The notes under the pieces: generated by a model
What the model was told of the DNA's origin: nothing
What the model saw: only the letters and a program-made list of their open reading frames with translations
The model's database searches: none
Translations under genes and position numbers: made by a program
Assembly: GCF_958298935.1 (NCBI RefSeq)
Contig: NC_084923.1
Location: forward strand, 30,224,501 to 30,288,500
DNA from: Phragmites australis
Taxonomy: Eukaryota; Streptophyta; Magnoliopsida; Poales; Poaceae
Length of the DNA: 64,000 nt
Direction: 5' to 3'
In this document: positions 24,935-36,258 of the stretch, one piece after another
Layout: every line of letters begins with the position of its first letter
How positions within the stretch are numbered: the stretch's first letter is position 1

Positions 24935-25452
24935 TAGCGGCTCTACGCAGTGTGGAACAAAGTGGCGACAAAGCGGTAGCACCACGAGCCCACTCGGGCG
25001 CGCACGTGCGACCGACGGTTGCGCATGGCACCGTTGAGCGGCCTTGTGATGTTGCTTGAAGATGGGGAGGGGGTGCGCAATGGTGAAAGACAACACACGC
25101 CTAAGACGATGCGTGTGCGGACAGCTTCATGATGGTGATGGGAGGCTAAGGCGTTTTGTGAGGTTCTGACGGCCTGACGAGGCAACCACAGAATTGTCAA
25201 AACATAAGAAGCCCACCACCTCTAAATTTAGGGTTCACAATTTTTGGGGAATTTTTTCTTGGGATCTCAGATTTGGGGAAATAAGGGCTTGGGGTTTTAG
25301 ATAGCCCAAAATTTGGTTCTTAGGGTTTCAGAAATTGGAGAAGCTCGTGTAGATCCTTTTGATTCTTATCAAAATTGGTCAATTCTCTTATTCTCTATAT
25401 TGTCTGAGGCCTAATTCCCCCAAAATGAGACCGATTTGGTCAAAAACCTAGA

Positions 25453-25601
25453 AGCAAATTCTATAGGACCTTGTCTAGAAAGACTTTTGTGACATCCATT
25501 CACGCCGTCCATCCTGTGATCTAATGGCTAGGAGGAAATGGACACATGTCATCATAGGAGACAGGGTCTTTCATAGGATAGGGTCCTATAGAATTTGCTT
25601 T
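25453..25601. repeat. Small MITE-like element with terminal inverted repeats
   Basis: The left end AGCAAATTCTATAGGACC (25453-25470) is repeated exactly in inverted form at the right end (GGTCCTATAGAATTTGCT, 25582-25601 including flanking bases). The element is about 149 bp and has no coding capacity. A target duplication is not evident, so the superfamily is undecided. Confidence 0.55.
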
Positions 25602-26085
25602 CCAAAACTCGAGCCCCAAAACTATATAACCGAGCCATCTTGACATAAGCATATACATAAACACATCAAGAGTGCCTAATTCATGAACATGTATGCACAA
25701 AAAATGGCCCAATTGTACTGATCCACTATCAATTAGAGCTAAGCCATTCTTAACAGGAGCTAAATTGCCCCCAAACACACACACATGCATAATAAGCAGC
25801 TAATCCATGATCATATCATCCTGACTCAAGGCCAAAATTGCATTAATCATGATCATTTCTAAATCTTATTCATAATAGTAAGTCAATTACACTAATCCGG
25901 GCCTAATTAAGTCTTAATTGGACCATAAGATCAACAATCATGAACATAAAGATGAAAATAATATAATTCATGGATAATTAGCACTAAACCAAAGCAAAGT
26001 AGGGGCTTAATTACAACTAATCTGGTCATTATCTATGTCATTAAATCTAATTGGGTTTGATTAAGGGCAGAGAGGCAATACCAAA

Positions 26086-26470
26086 TGTTAGGTTTAAATC
26101 CCCTTTGATCAACATTAAGCACTGGCCCTAAGATCAAACACATACCAGAACTTGGCGATGCCATTATATTCGATGATGGCTCGGGGTAGATGGTGGTGTA
26201 GCGGCAACTGGCGTGAGGGAGAGGTTGATGCAGCGCGTAGGGTCATCGAGGTGTAGTCGTGGTTAGCGTTGGTGGTGACTTCCGCTCTATCGTGACACCG
26301 CTATTGATCGAGTGGATCGCGTACGCATGTTTGCAGGAGAGGGCTCCTCTTTATCTTTATAGACGCTCACAGAACGAGACCGAAACTATCGTTGGTTTGT
26401 TGTGTAACCGATCATAGCGCTAGGTGCCCATGCCCCATATCTCTCCGTTAGACCGAGATCAACTCCAAAA
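26086..26470 (-). repeat. 5' LTR of the Copia element
   Basis: The 385-bp LTR starts TGTTAGGTTTAAATC and ends GAGATCAACTCCAAAA on the plus strand, diverged from TGTTAGATCTAAATC...GAGATCAACTCTAACA of the left LTR. Small indels account for the length difference. Confidence 0.75.
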
Positions 26471-27490
26471 AATAGAAATGGAATCAAGATGCAATCGGTG
26501 GGTTTCCTGTGTTTTTTCTCTCATTTTGTTTGTGCCTCTCCTTCTCAAACTTCTCGCCTACTGTAGTGTGGTGGGTGAGACAAGATCGGAATTACTGATT
26601 GGGCACGTTTTTGTTTTAATGATTTAACAAGGTTTTATGTTGTTTCAGCACGATCTAGATCAATATATTGAAATTTTTCACTATCGCATATTTTGTTATG
26701 CTGTCTTAGAAAGACCTTTACCAATATATTAGACATTTTCAAAGAACTGATAAATAGCACTATCCTATAACTTTTAAATAACTAAGTTCCAAAACATATC
26801 GGCTTAATCCTAGTTTTCTTGTAAGTGCAATACATTCTTGTTACTTCATGTGACAGATGGATTATTTGGATTCACCTGTGAATAGTCATTTCACCATAAT
26901 GGAGTCATAGATAACAACATATAGGTGTCAAAAATGATATCCTTACAGCATCATTTACTAAAAAAGAAGTATGTGACGCTATATTTCAAATGGAACATAA
27001 TAAAGCACCAAGTCATTAGGCTTCCCAGCCGAGTTCTACTAGGTCTTCTATGATACCATCAAGGAAGACCTAATGAAAATATTTCGTAAAATACACTATG
27101 AGAATTTTTAATATGTAGCATAAACTTCAGAGTAATTACGATTTACTAAAACTTAAAGAACCTTATCGTATTCAGCTATACAAACCGATCTATCTGCTAA
27201 ATGTTAGTTTTTAGATTTTTACTAAGGTGATCACCAACTGTATAAATAGTGTTATGGTACTTTTTTATTTGGAAGAACCAACCAATATCATCATTGACTT
27301 TCACTGCGCCCCTGTCCATGCCTCCGCTTTCGTGCGTGAATCCCCATCACCAACCCCTCCCCATGGTGCCCCGATCTCACCTCCATCGATGGCGTGGTGC
27401 GGTACCCCGATATGTCCTGCACGGCCACGCTTGACCCGGAGCTCTGCTGCGGGGCGCTCCCCTCCAACATGTTCAAGAGGGTGGTGTGCC
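26471..27490. other. Region between the Copia element and the hAT transposon
   Basis: 26480-27290 is AT-rich with no gene I can support. 27300-27490 is GC-rich and exon-like. One frame reads RYPDMSCTATLDPELCCGAL, but I recognise no family, and it does not extend convincingly across the hAT insertion. Bases 27483-27490 (GGTGTGCC) are the left copy of the hAT target duplication. Confidence 0.4.
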
Positions 27491-30400
27491 CAAGGAAAAA
27501 ATTATCGCCGATAGAGATGCTGATAAACCCGATTTTCCTGTTTGCCGGTGGGGTCCTATTTTTTTTTTCGGCCAAAAATTTCAGAACTTTTTGAATTATC
27601 ACCGTGCCTCTACCCATCTCACAACGAATTCAGTCCAACCCACACCCGCCTACAACAACCCTATCTCTCCCAGGTTTCCAGCTCTCTCAATCCCCATCCC
27701 CACCCATGCCTGTGAGACCGGTGCCGTCGCTCTGTGTCTACCTGGCCGCCGGCCCTTAATGCCCCCTCGCGTCATGGCTTGAGTGAAGCTCGGTTGCTTG
27801 GGTAGACAACAGAGGGCACGACTACGTAGGCCTGTGAGTTGCTTTTGCGGCACATGCCGTGCGTGGCTGAGCTGCCCTAGCGGACCTGTGATTGCAGGCT
27901 TGCGGTGCAAGCACAACTCGGTGACGGTGACTCGGTGAGCAACTGAGCAAGTGGTGGGGTGGCACGACGAGCAAGTGGTGGAGCGGCTCGGCGAGCAAGA
28001 GGTAGGGCGCGGCCACGTGAGGCGCCGAGCAAGAGGCGGGGCATCTCGGTGAGCAAGAGTGGGGTGGGGTGGTGCAGCCCGGTGAGCCAAAGGCAGCGTG
28101 GGTTCGACGGCTGGAGCGAGTACAATGGCTGGCGTGGGTTCGAGTGTTCAACGGCAAGCCGCGTGTACAGGTTCTACCGAAGTTGAAGTGTTTCACAAGC
28201 TCCCTTTGATATAGATTTGGCACGCAGCAGAGCACAAGCGTAGCCTCGGGTGGACATTATGTTCATGGGGGATGGCAAAGAGAAGCTTGGGAAAGCTTTG
28301 GCAAAGTGGTTTCATGCCAATGATATTCCAGGATGGAAAGCAGACTATCCATACTTTCGATCAGCCATTAAATTAGCCCAACAACTTAGAAAAGAAGTGC
28401 ACATTCTTAATGGAAGAGAAATAGATGGCCCATTTCTGCATATGAACTATGAAGACATGGAGGCTCACATGGCTGAATTCAAGGATGAATGGGATGACTA
28501 TGGAGTTACCATCATGTGTGATTCATGGACATGTATATACTTGTATAATCGAGGAAATAAGATTGAATGCAATTGTACTTATGCACTTACTTTTTTTTTT
28601 GCATAATTGTACAGGTCCTACCATGATGTGCATTATTAATTTTATGATCTTTTGCAATGGACGCATGTTCTTCCACAAGTTTATAAATGCAACTGGTTCT
28701 ATCCAGAATGTAGATTTTATTTATGATTGCCTTAGAGAGGTGGTTGTTGAGGAGATTGGGGCCAAGTTTGTCATTCAGATTGTCATAGATAATGGCTCCA
28801 ACTACAAGAAAGCATGTCAGCAACTCATTACTTAGTATCCACACATTACTTGACAACCATGTGCAGCTCATACTATCAATTTGACGTTGAAGGACATATG
28901 ACGTTTTTTAGAGGTCACGGAAGTCATGGACAGTGCAAAGCAAATTTGTAGATTCTTCTATAACCATAACAGGTAAATACTTGTATACTTGAGAATTTGA
29001 TGTTGAATACAATTGTACTTGTGTCCATACTTTGGTTTTTCGTTTTCAGGCTGCATGCTATGATGAGGGAGATTCAATGGAATGCCACCAGGTTTGGCAT
29101 AATTTTTATCTTCCTTGAAAGTTTCTGGGATATGCAAGATAAGTTTAAGGCCTGGATGGTGTCTGATGAGTGGACTAACAGTGAGTGGAGGGATGAAGAT
29201 GACCATGAATTCACATATGATTGTTTGACAAATAGAAAGATGGTAGAGTGACATGGAATTGGTGTTGAAAGCTGTCACACCAATCTACTCTGTACTTCGC
29301 TTTGTTGATCAGCAGAAAAGTGCATCTATATCTGGATTCCTTCCAAAGATGTTGAAAGTCGTAGATGACATACGTGCTACATTAAGCAATAAGGAAGATC
29401 TCTATGATAGGATAATGGAAGTAATCAACACAAGACTTCTATAACTTCTCAATGAAATGCTCATGGCTGCAGGTAAGGGCTGAAATAAAATTTATTCATG
29501 CATTATATTGGTCAAAGCTACAATATTGCTCAACTTGTATCCTTTCCTAGTTGAGTGCTGAACTTGTTTTGAATATTGCTGAACTTGTTTCCTTTTCTAG
29601 CTGCTGCACTTGATCCTGAAGCACTATATAGGTCGAAGCTTGTGAAAAATCATCTTCCAGACACGCTGTAATATTAGCCCTCAAGAAGATTTCAAGCTCA
29701 TCTTCGAAGGCATCTATTGCAATTGATCAATTTGCTTTCTTCGGTGCAAAGAGAGGGTTATTTGGAGGAGAGGAGGCTAGACGATCAGCACTTAGTGGCC
29801 GTACGAGTGCAGGTTTTATTTTGATCGCATCTTTTTAATGGTGTCATTGCAAGTTCTTTTATTACTTCTCTTGTTGTGATAATTGTTCTGTCATGTATTG
29901 TAGCTAATTGGTGGGATTCATATGGAGGAGAGCACAAAGAACTACAAAACCTTGCACGGCGTAGTGTTTCACAATACATGTCCTTCAGTGGGTGTGAGCG
30001 AAACTGGAGCACATTTGCTATGGTTCATACCAAGTTGAGAAATCGGTTGGGTTATGATAAGCTCCATAAGTTGGTTTATGTCCACTACAATTTGAAGTTG
30101 CGCATCCAACATTTCAAAACTGACATGCAAAGCCTTCAAGAAATGCAAGGATCTAAAGAAAGGGAGTCCGATCCTTGTAGCATCATGATGGATGTTGCTA
30201 TGTATGATGAAGGCAATCCAATTATAGATTGGTTGTGCAACTCTAGGAGTGAGTATGGGCCTATTCTTGATGAATATATTGACAATGAGCCTGAATCCCT
30301 AAGCCCAAGTAGATTTCTCATAGAAGAGTTAGGAATGGATGAAGAAGAAGTGGCCATATTTAAGAGGAAGCTTGATTTTGGTAGAAAAGGCGGTAAGAAG

Positions 30401-31634
30401 AAAGGGAAGGTAGGATTGGAGGAAGATGAAGAAGGCATTGCAGACGATTTTGAGTCGGATTCTTCACAAGGTAGCCCAACTTATGATGAATCAGGGGATA
30501 GCAGTTCAGATAATGATGCAGGTTGTGGTACAAATGATAACTCAATTGCATATGTAGTATTTAAATTCAAATGGATACCTATGATACTTATATTTGAATT
30601 TGTAGGTGCTAGACGTGAGCAACCAACCCCTATCCATCCAAGATCAACAAGGCAAAAGAAACTCTCTATCAAGGACCTCTATCTTAAAAAGGTTTAACAA
30701 ACCTCTTGCCCTCATATCTAAACATTGAATTTATGTTCTCTTTTGAATCTTTTCCTTCCATGAATGCTTCATATTTTGTTAATTGTGATAACTATGAGTT
30801 AGGTATATTATCTACGTCTTTGTCCTGCTTAGTATTGGATGATCATGTACTAAATTAGGATTTGATCATGTAAAATATATTTTTGATCATAATAAATTGA
30901 TGAAATGCACATAGTATGCAGTTGTCATTGAGCTTACACATCTGTATATTGTGACCAAATTTTGAGTATATGTCACTATTTGTAGTGATCCAAACCGCCA
31001 TGAACTATGGATGAAGTTAGTGATCAGATCTGAGTATGTCACCATCTTTTGTCCTTTTGGTTTATGAGCTTGTAATATATGGGACTATAGAGTACTGGCT
31101 GATTTAGTGATAAGATATTGAGCCTATGTGGCCATGTTTTGATTTATATGCTTGTAATATTTGAGACTACGGACTGATGTTTATGTTATGTATTTTCGTT
31201 TAAACTTGTAATATTTGAGACTATGTAAGTGTCACTTGCAATTCATAGACTATGATTAATACCAATATTTCCTTTTTTTTTTCCAAACATATAGTATTTG
31301 AGACTATGTCAGTTGTTATATTTAAATCTATCCAATGTACTATGCATGTGGAAGGACATGAGCTTATATGATGTTTTGTGCACTTATCAAATGGAACATA
31401 TTGAATATGTGCTATGAAAGTGTGATATTATCTCATTTATATATTATTAAGCGTTATTTTTTATGTCAAATGGTTTGGGTATAATCTATGTGATTTTCTA
31501 GAGACACGGAGCCATTTTTTTTTTCAAATTTTGTCCGAAACTTTTTATCTACCGCCGATAGAATTATGATAAATCTGATAATCTTATTTATCGCTACCCT
31601 TCGATATTTTTTTTTATCAATAAGTTTTTCCTTG
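27491..31634 (+). mobile_element. hAT DNA transposon, 4.1 kb
   Basis: Ends CAAGGAAAAA and TTTTTCCTTG are exact 10-bp inverted repeats; beyond one mismatch, TTAT also matches. The element is flanked by perfect 8-bp direct repeats GGTGTGCC (27483-27490 and 31635-31642), the hAT hallmark. It carries a multi-exon transposase on the plus strand. Subterminal repeats lie on both sides: GAGCAAG units at 24-bp spacing near 27937-28057, and CTTGTAATATTTGAGACTA units at 31068-31311. The transposase is broken, so this copy is non-autonomous. Confidence 0.92.
28250..30697 (+). pseudogene. hAT transposase (DUF659 and dimerisation domains), broken
   Basis: Exons inferred from GT-AG signals: 28250 to about 28530, about 28612-28972, 29050-29472, 29601-29812, 29904 to about 30521, and 30606-30697. 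The N-terminal part reads ALAKWFHANDIPGWKADYPY and MCDSW, then INFMIFCNGRMFFHKFINAT, the DUF659-type hAT core. The C-terminal exon has the dimerisation region WWDSYGGEHKELQNLARRSV followed by FSGCERNWSTF, and an acidic tail. Three in-frame stops in exon 2 (near 28834, 28852 and 28900) and a one-base loss near 29250 destroy the frame. An N-terminal BED zinc finger, usual in this family, is not seen. Confidence 0.85.
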
Positions 31635-31642
31635 GGTGTGCC

Positions 31643-31836
31643 ACGCGCAGAGCCTGGTCGCTTGAAGAGGTGGAACCGGAGGTGCTGGTGCTGCCGGTTC
31701 TGATGATGGTGGACAACGCCGACCGCTCCACTACCGTACGGCTCCCGGACTCGCCGGGCCGAAGAAGAAATTGCCGATTGCGGCAGAGCTCACAACAAGG
31801 ATTATTCACGCGACATCATTCTGAATTCTGAATTCT
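31643..31836. other. Sequence between the hAT element and the glycosyltransferase pseudogene
   Basis: A GC-rich, exon-like stretch with one open plus frame (SLEEVEPEVLVLPVLMMVD) that I cannot assign. It would be contiguous with 27300-27490 if the hAT element were absent. Whether both belong to the pseudogene that follows is open. Confidence 0.3.
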
Positions 31837-32258
31837 GAGCCGTTGGTGTGTGACCACTTCACCGGCGACCCGGACGACCTGCGCATCAACCCCAACGGCG
31901 GGTTCACGTACGTGCGGTCCAACACGGAGACGATCGAGTTCTACAAGTTCTATACGCGGCGCGGGAGAAGCACCCGGGGTTCCACGACCAGGACGTGCTC
32001 AACTTCATCAAGCGCGACCCGTACCTCGCCGATCTTGGCGTCAGGATCAGGTTCCCCAGCACCGAGATCTTCGGCGGCCTCTGCGAGCTCAGCCGGAACA
32101 TGAGCAGGGTCTGCACCATGCATGCCAACTGCTGCATCGGGCTGAACGGGAAGATCAGTGACCTCAACGCCATGCTCCGCGACTGGAGGAGGTCCATGGC
32201 GCTGCCGCGCCAAGATAAGCATTCTGTTAATTGGACCGTACCGCAGAACTGGAGGTAA
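31837..32258 (+). pseudogene. Nucleotide-diphospho-sugar transferase (PF03407, At4g15970-like), 3' part
   Basis: The frame at 31837 reads EPLVCDHFTGDPDDL and PNGGFTYVRSNTETIEFYKF. After a one-base loss near 31953 it continues in the next frame with HDQDVLNFIKRDPYLADLGV, STEIFGGLCELSRNM, RVCTMHANCCIGLNGKISDL and the ending WTVPQNWR at 32258. These are the hallmark blocks of the plant PF03407 family of presumed Golgi glycosyltransferases. The donor-binding N-terminal half is absent. The frameshift and missing 5' exons make this a pseudogene. A 4.1-kb hAT element lies about 200 bp upstream. Confidence 0.8.
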
Positions 32259-34118
32259 TCAAGACATATTCCATAATACACACGCGCGCTTCTGGTCGTT
32301 TTGCTACGTGGTGCTTGTTTCTGATTGGTTTTTTTCATGTGAATGTATTTGCAGTATTAAGAAACTGGAGCAGTCAAGTGATTAGTTCAGGATATGGAGG
32401 ATGTAAGAAAATGTGGGAAGTTTATATGTTCCTTTTTGTACCGTATATAGCTGACATTAACCAAGTGAAAACGCTAACTGCCCTTGCGAATGATTCGCAC
32501 ATTCTAACTCCTAGGAAGAGATCGAAGTGACTGAGAAGGGTTGACGCAACCAAATGTAACTTCAGGAAATATACAAAAGCTGTTAACTGATTTTTAGAGC
32601 ATTTCCACATGCTTTATTTCATTTTTAATTCCTGAAGGAATCTTTCATTTGCAAGAGATTGATAAAGCAGTTCCACAATCTAATGGTGTGAATCACTTGG
32701 TATGATAAGAGTAAAGATTATTCTCTTCTGAAAAAAATAAGGAATTTATGCATTGTCCCAAATCCGTTGCAGTGGCATTCACATTCGTAGTTATCTTCAG
32801 ACATATGTACTCCTGGAGCTCTCCTTGCCATGACACAAGCTAACAAGATTCAGAAAGCTGCAGTGAAATGGAAACGAGCAGGAAAGGTACGAGAAACATT
32901 ATGAGAGCTGGAGAATCAGAAATTCAGAATGGGGCAAAGGAGAAGTTCAATGCGAGCGCGGGGAGCCGATCTAGAGCTCGATCTCTTTTGCCTCCTGCCA
33001 CCGCCGCCCTTTGGCTTCTCATCCACGTCGAGGCCGCGCATGTCGAGCTATTCGCCATCGACCGCCTCCAAGGTGCGGCAGCTAGCCTCCCTGTGTTCCC
33101 TCCTTCCTTCTTCAGATTTGGCTAATGGTTTTTATTGTGCCCGTGCTGGGCAGTTCTGAAGGGGATCTCGGATGGGCTCTAGCGGGAGAAGAGGCCGGAG
33201 GGATGGAGGAACTGGTGAGCAATTCTCCCTTGCTGCTGTATGATTTTAGGGGGAGGAAAGTATGTTTTGAGCATTTCTATTGAAGTTTTCAATTTTATGC
33301 AGAAGTCGGCGAAAATCCCCGCCTATATCTCCGCGGCCGACAGCCTTCGTCCGCTCCATCCATGCCGCGGTAGCCCAAGGCGCCTGCCATCCTCATCGCT
33401 TATCCTTGCTTTTTCGTACCATTCTGTCATCTTTTGCCGTCCCACCTATTCCCTGCCTTGCAGCGGTGCCACCTAGGAGCTCACCGGACGCGTCTGTGCC
33501 TTCCCCTCATGGCAGGTAATGCCTCCCATTCGAGTAATTATAGTGGTTTGAAGGTATCAAAACAAAATTTCTCCATTATCGAGCTTGGCAATTCTTCCAT
33601 TGTATTTCTCTAAGCTACACTGCTATGTGTTCAATTCTTCTATTGGATTTCGGTGGCTTAGGTCTTAGTGATTGCAATCGTTTGCTATTTAGAGTTTATA
33701 CGTTCATGATTTACCCTATTACATAGGATGTGCCGTTATGCATGCCCAAACTAGGTTATTCTTGCCATTTGCCTCTTGCATCAGGTAACAAACTATTTCT
33801 GTATGTTCAGGCGACCAACATGACGCAAAATATATAGCCTCTTTCATCTCTTTGAGCAGTGATTCTATCCTTTTATATTGCATGATTCCCTCAAAGTTAT
33901 CTACCAACACAAGTTTATGGCAGGATAACATCAATGCTTACCACAAATCATTATTTCTCCAGTGATCAGTCATATCCAGCACCACACTGATTTGATATGT
34001 CTTGCGTTTTCGTATATACTCACTTTGCTTCAAAGGAAGCTACCACTGCATCACCTAAAGAAAGTTATTACTTGAGCATCATGTTAGGATTCGTTGCAAC
34101 GCAAGCGTATTATATTAG
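32259..34118. other. Exon-like fragments with a possible Helitron 3' end
   Basis: 32870-33520 contains GC-rich, exon-like pieces, with a GT-AG pair at about 33213/33302 (CTG then GTGAGCAATT; TTTATGCAG then AAGTCGG), but no protein I recognise. The region ends at 34092-34119 with a palindrome CGTTGCAACG followed by GCAAGCGTATTATATTAGT. This resembles grass Helitron 3' ends (hairpin, then CTAG-T), with CTAG altered to TTAG. LINE coding sequence starts right after. No 5' TC end was found. Confidence 0.3.
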
Positions 34119-35550
34119 TTATCACTAATATGTTAGTAGTACTAATTAATAGGGCTAAAATAACGACAAAGTTGAAGCAGTCGTACCCCATTTGATAGAC
34201 TTAGGGGTGAAAAATGGATAACAGGTATCTGAATTATTTGATATTTGTATCCATCAAAACATGAATATGGATATCCGTATTAGTATTCGTTTCTAAAACA
34301 AATACTAAAATGAATGTATCCGAATTCATTTTCTAAAAATTTGGTAATTCCATTAATTCCAAATGTAAATGAATTTTTTGCACATCAAAATAAAAATTCT
34401 TGTCGTTAAATGTATAGGATATTTGCTTACAACCCAATCGAGTAGATATTCGAATGCGGATTTAGATTCGAACTATCCGATTTGTATTCGCATTCGAGGA
34501 TATTCGAATTTATATTAGTATTCGTATTAAAATATGGATAGCAATATGAAAAATGGACTATTCGATCTGTATCCAATCCATTTCCATCCCTAGGTAGACT
34601 ATGGGATAGCAATCCCCAAGCATGCCAACAACACTATCCTATTTACGGATGATGATCAGAAAAAAGCCAGGAACATGAAGATTTTGCTCTGTACATTCGA
34701 GCAACTTTCAGATCTAAAAGTTAACTTCTTTAAAAGTGAATTGTTGTGTTTTAGTGCGGCTCAAGACAAAGTAGATCAATATACTGATATCTATGGATGA
34801 TCAAAGGAAGATCTACCCCTACGCTACCTAGCAATTCACTATCGGAAACTTAAAAATTCAGATTAGACAGGAGTACAGGAATAAATCGAAAAAGGGCTTA
34901 GCAGCTAGAAGGTCAAGTACTTAACTATGGATGGCAAACTTGTTTCTTAACTTAGTTCTTAGCATCCTACTCGTATGTATGATGCCCTTCTTCCTAATCT
35001 CACATGTGGTACTAAAAAAGCTTGACTACTTCTGCTACAAATTCTATTAGCATAGCGATAGTCACAAAAAGAAGTACCATTTGGCAAAACGGAAAGTCCT
35101 TTGTAAACCCTGAAGACATGGGTGGAATAGAGATCTTGGACCTCGATATCCAAAATGCCTCTCTCCTATGTAAATGGTTTTACAAATTCAAAAGTCGAAG
35201 GAAAAGCAGGTGACTCTCACTTCTGGGCCGGATTAATGAAAATGAAAAATAGTCTATTCCAATATGGTTTCATCAACATAAAGGATGGCTCTGAATTTAG
35301 ATTTTAGCAGGACATTTGGTTAGATAATTTGTCTCTAAGAGACCAATATCCTACCTTATATAACATTATTCAAAACAAGCGAGACTCAGTTGCCAAGGTA
35401 ATTGAGTTATTTCCCATCAATATATCCTTCAGATGGGATCTAATTGGCCCAAAATTGGTGGCGTGTGACGAACGGATGGCATGCTTCACCAACATCACAT
35501 TGTCTGAGGAGCGAGATGAGTTTAGATGGAGCTGAAACCAATCTAGAAAG
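34119..35550 (+). pseudogene. LINE ORF2, reverse-transcriptase part
   Basis: Apart from the MITE, the sequence encodes the RT palm and downstream region: IPKHANNTILFTDDD, where the catalytic Tyr-Ala-Asp-Asp box reads His-Ala-Asn-Asn, then CTFEQLSDLKVNFFKSELLC. Later come ISFRWDLIGPKLVACDERMA and, at the chromovirus insertion, RDEFRWS then NQSRK. Several stops and frameshifts are present. The catalytic residues are lost, so this is inactive. Confidence 0.8.
34202..34592. mobile_element. 391-bp hAT-type MITE inserted in the LINE
   Basis: Ends TAGGGGTGAAAAATGGATA and, inverted, TAGGGATGGAAATGGATTGG form imperfect terminal repeats in the hAT YARNG style. Flanking 8-mers GATAGACT (34194-34201) and GGTAGACT (34593-34600) match at 7 of 8. 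Removing the element and one 8-mer restores the LINE reading VPHLIDYGIAIP. The inside is AT-rich, with GGATATTCG-type repeats and no ORF. Confidence 0.8.
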
Positions 35551-36258
35551 ATGTGAGGAACCGTCTAGGTAATATTCTAATTAGTCACTAAGTCGATGAT
35601 TTGTGGAATCACAACTCACATGAATAACCAGAATATCACCCCGGTAGTCCCGGCAAGTATTTCTTCCAGGATGGGAACACATGCCTTTACAACAAGCACA
35701 TCATCACAAGACATAATAAAGAGTGAGTGATTAAATTAGATTACAAGTCTTTAAGTAGATTAAACTTTTACAACAAATACATGAACCGAACATTGTTAGA
35801 GTAGCTACGAAGCGGAATAAAATACATGATAACAAAATATGAGTAGTGCCATTTAACCTAAGGCGCCACTCCAAAATAACAACACACCGAGTAGACGGCA
35901 CTACTCTTACCCGTCACCAACATCGGCGTGCTTAAAGTAACCAAAAACTAAGCCTTCCTCACCTAAAAAGCAAACAAAGCACGTGAGTAAGAAGGTACTC
36001 GCAAGACTTATTCCATAATAGGCACTTATAAATAGTCCGACTCCAAGGAGAATGCATTCTGGGTAATTAGCAAGGACTCGGCCGCAGCGGTTAAGTAACT
36101 TCATATGCAAAAACGATCTGGACTCAAGTGTAAGCATCTATACCTAACCAAGACTTCCTTGTAACTTGAGATCATCAACATAACCAAAATTGTACTTGTA
36201 CGATATTAACTCAGCATCAACATCACAATCCACTAGCCATCATACCACAATAGCATCC
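35551..36258 (-). repeat. 3' LTR of the chromovirus, left piece
   Basis: It matches 53165-53868 closely (GAGGAACCGTCTAGRTAATA onward, through CCATCATACCACAATARCAT). It ends where the nested Tat element begins with TGTTGAAGC at 36259. Confidence 0.85.

Larger units (their letters stand above)
24061..26085. other. Unassigned DNA in the Copia leader
   Basis: About 2 kb separates the Copia gag from its 5' LTR, longer than expected for a Copia leader. It holds a GC-rich block (24480-25200), an AG microsatellite, a small MITE-like element (25453-25601) and AT-rich DNA. Something else was probably inserted here, but I cannot name it. A TTGGTATTG (minus strand, 26084-26076) beside the LTR may be the worn primer site. 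Confidence 0.4.
12107..26470 (-). mobile_element. Ty1/Copia retrotransposon, split by a nested Gypsy element
   Basis: Homologous LTRs lie at 12107-12519 and 26086-26470. Between them, on the minus strand, is a decayed gag-pol in Copia order (gag, pre-integrase, RT, RNase H end). The internal part is interrupted at 12643/21332 by a Gypsy element. Flanking 5-mers AATGG (12102-12106) and AATAG (26471-26475) match at four of five bases, as expected of an aged target-site duplication. Confidence 0.8.

Noticed and set aside
24837..25096. Ser/Leu-repeat open frames on the minus strand
   Set aside because: They are translations of the AG microsatellite.
27394..27594. Plus-strand ORF with CTATLDPELCCGAL as an exon of the glycosyltransferase gene
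   Set aside because: It does not resemble known N-terminal parts of PF03407 proteins, and it meets a stop soon after the hAT site when joined across it.
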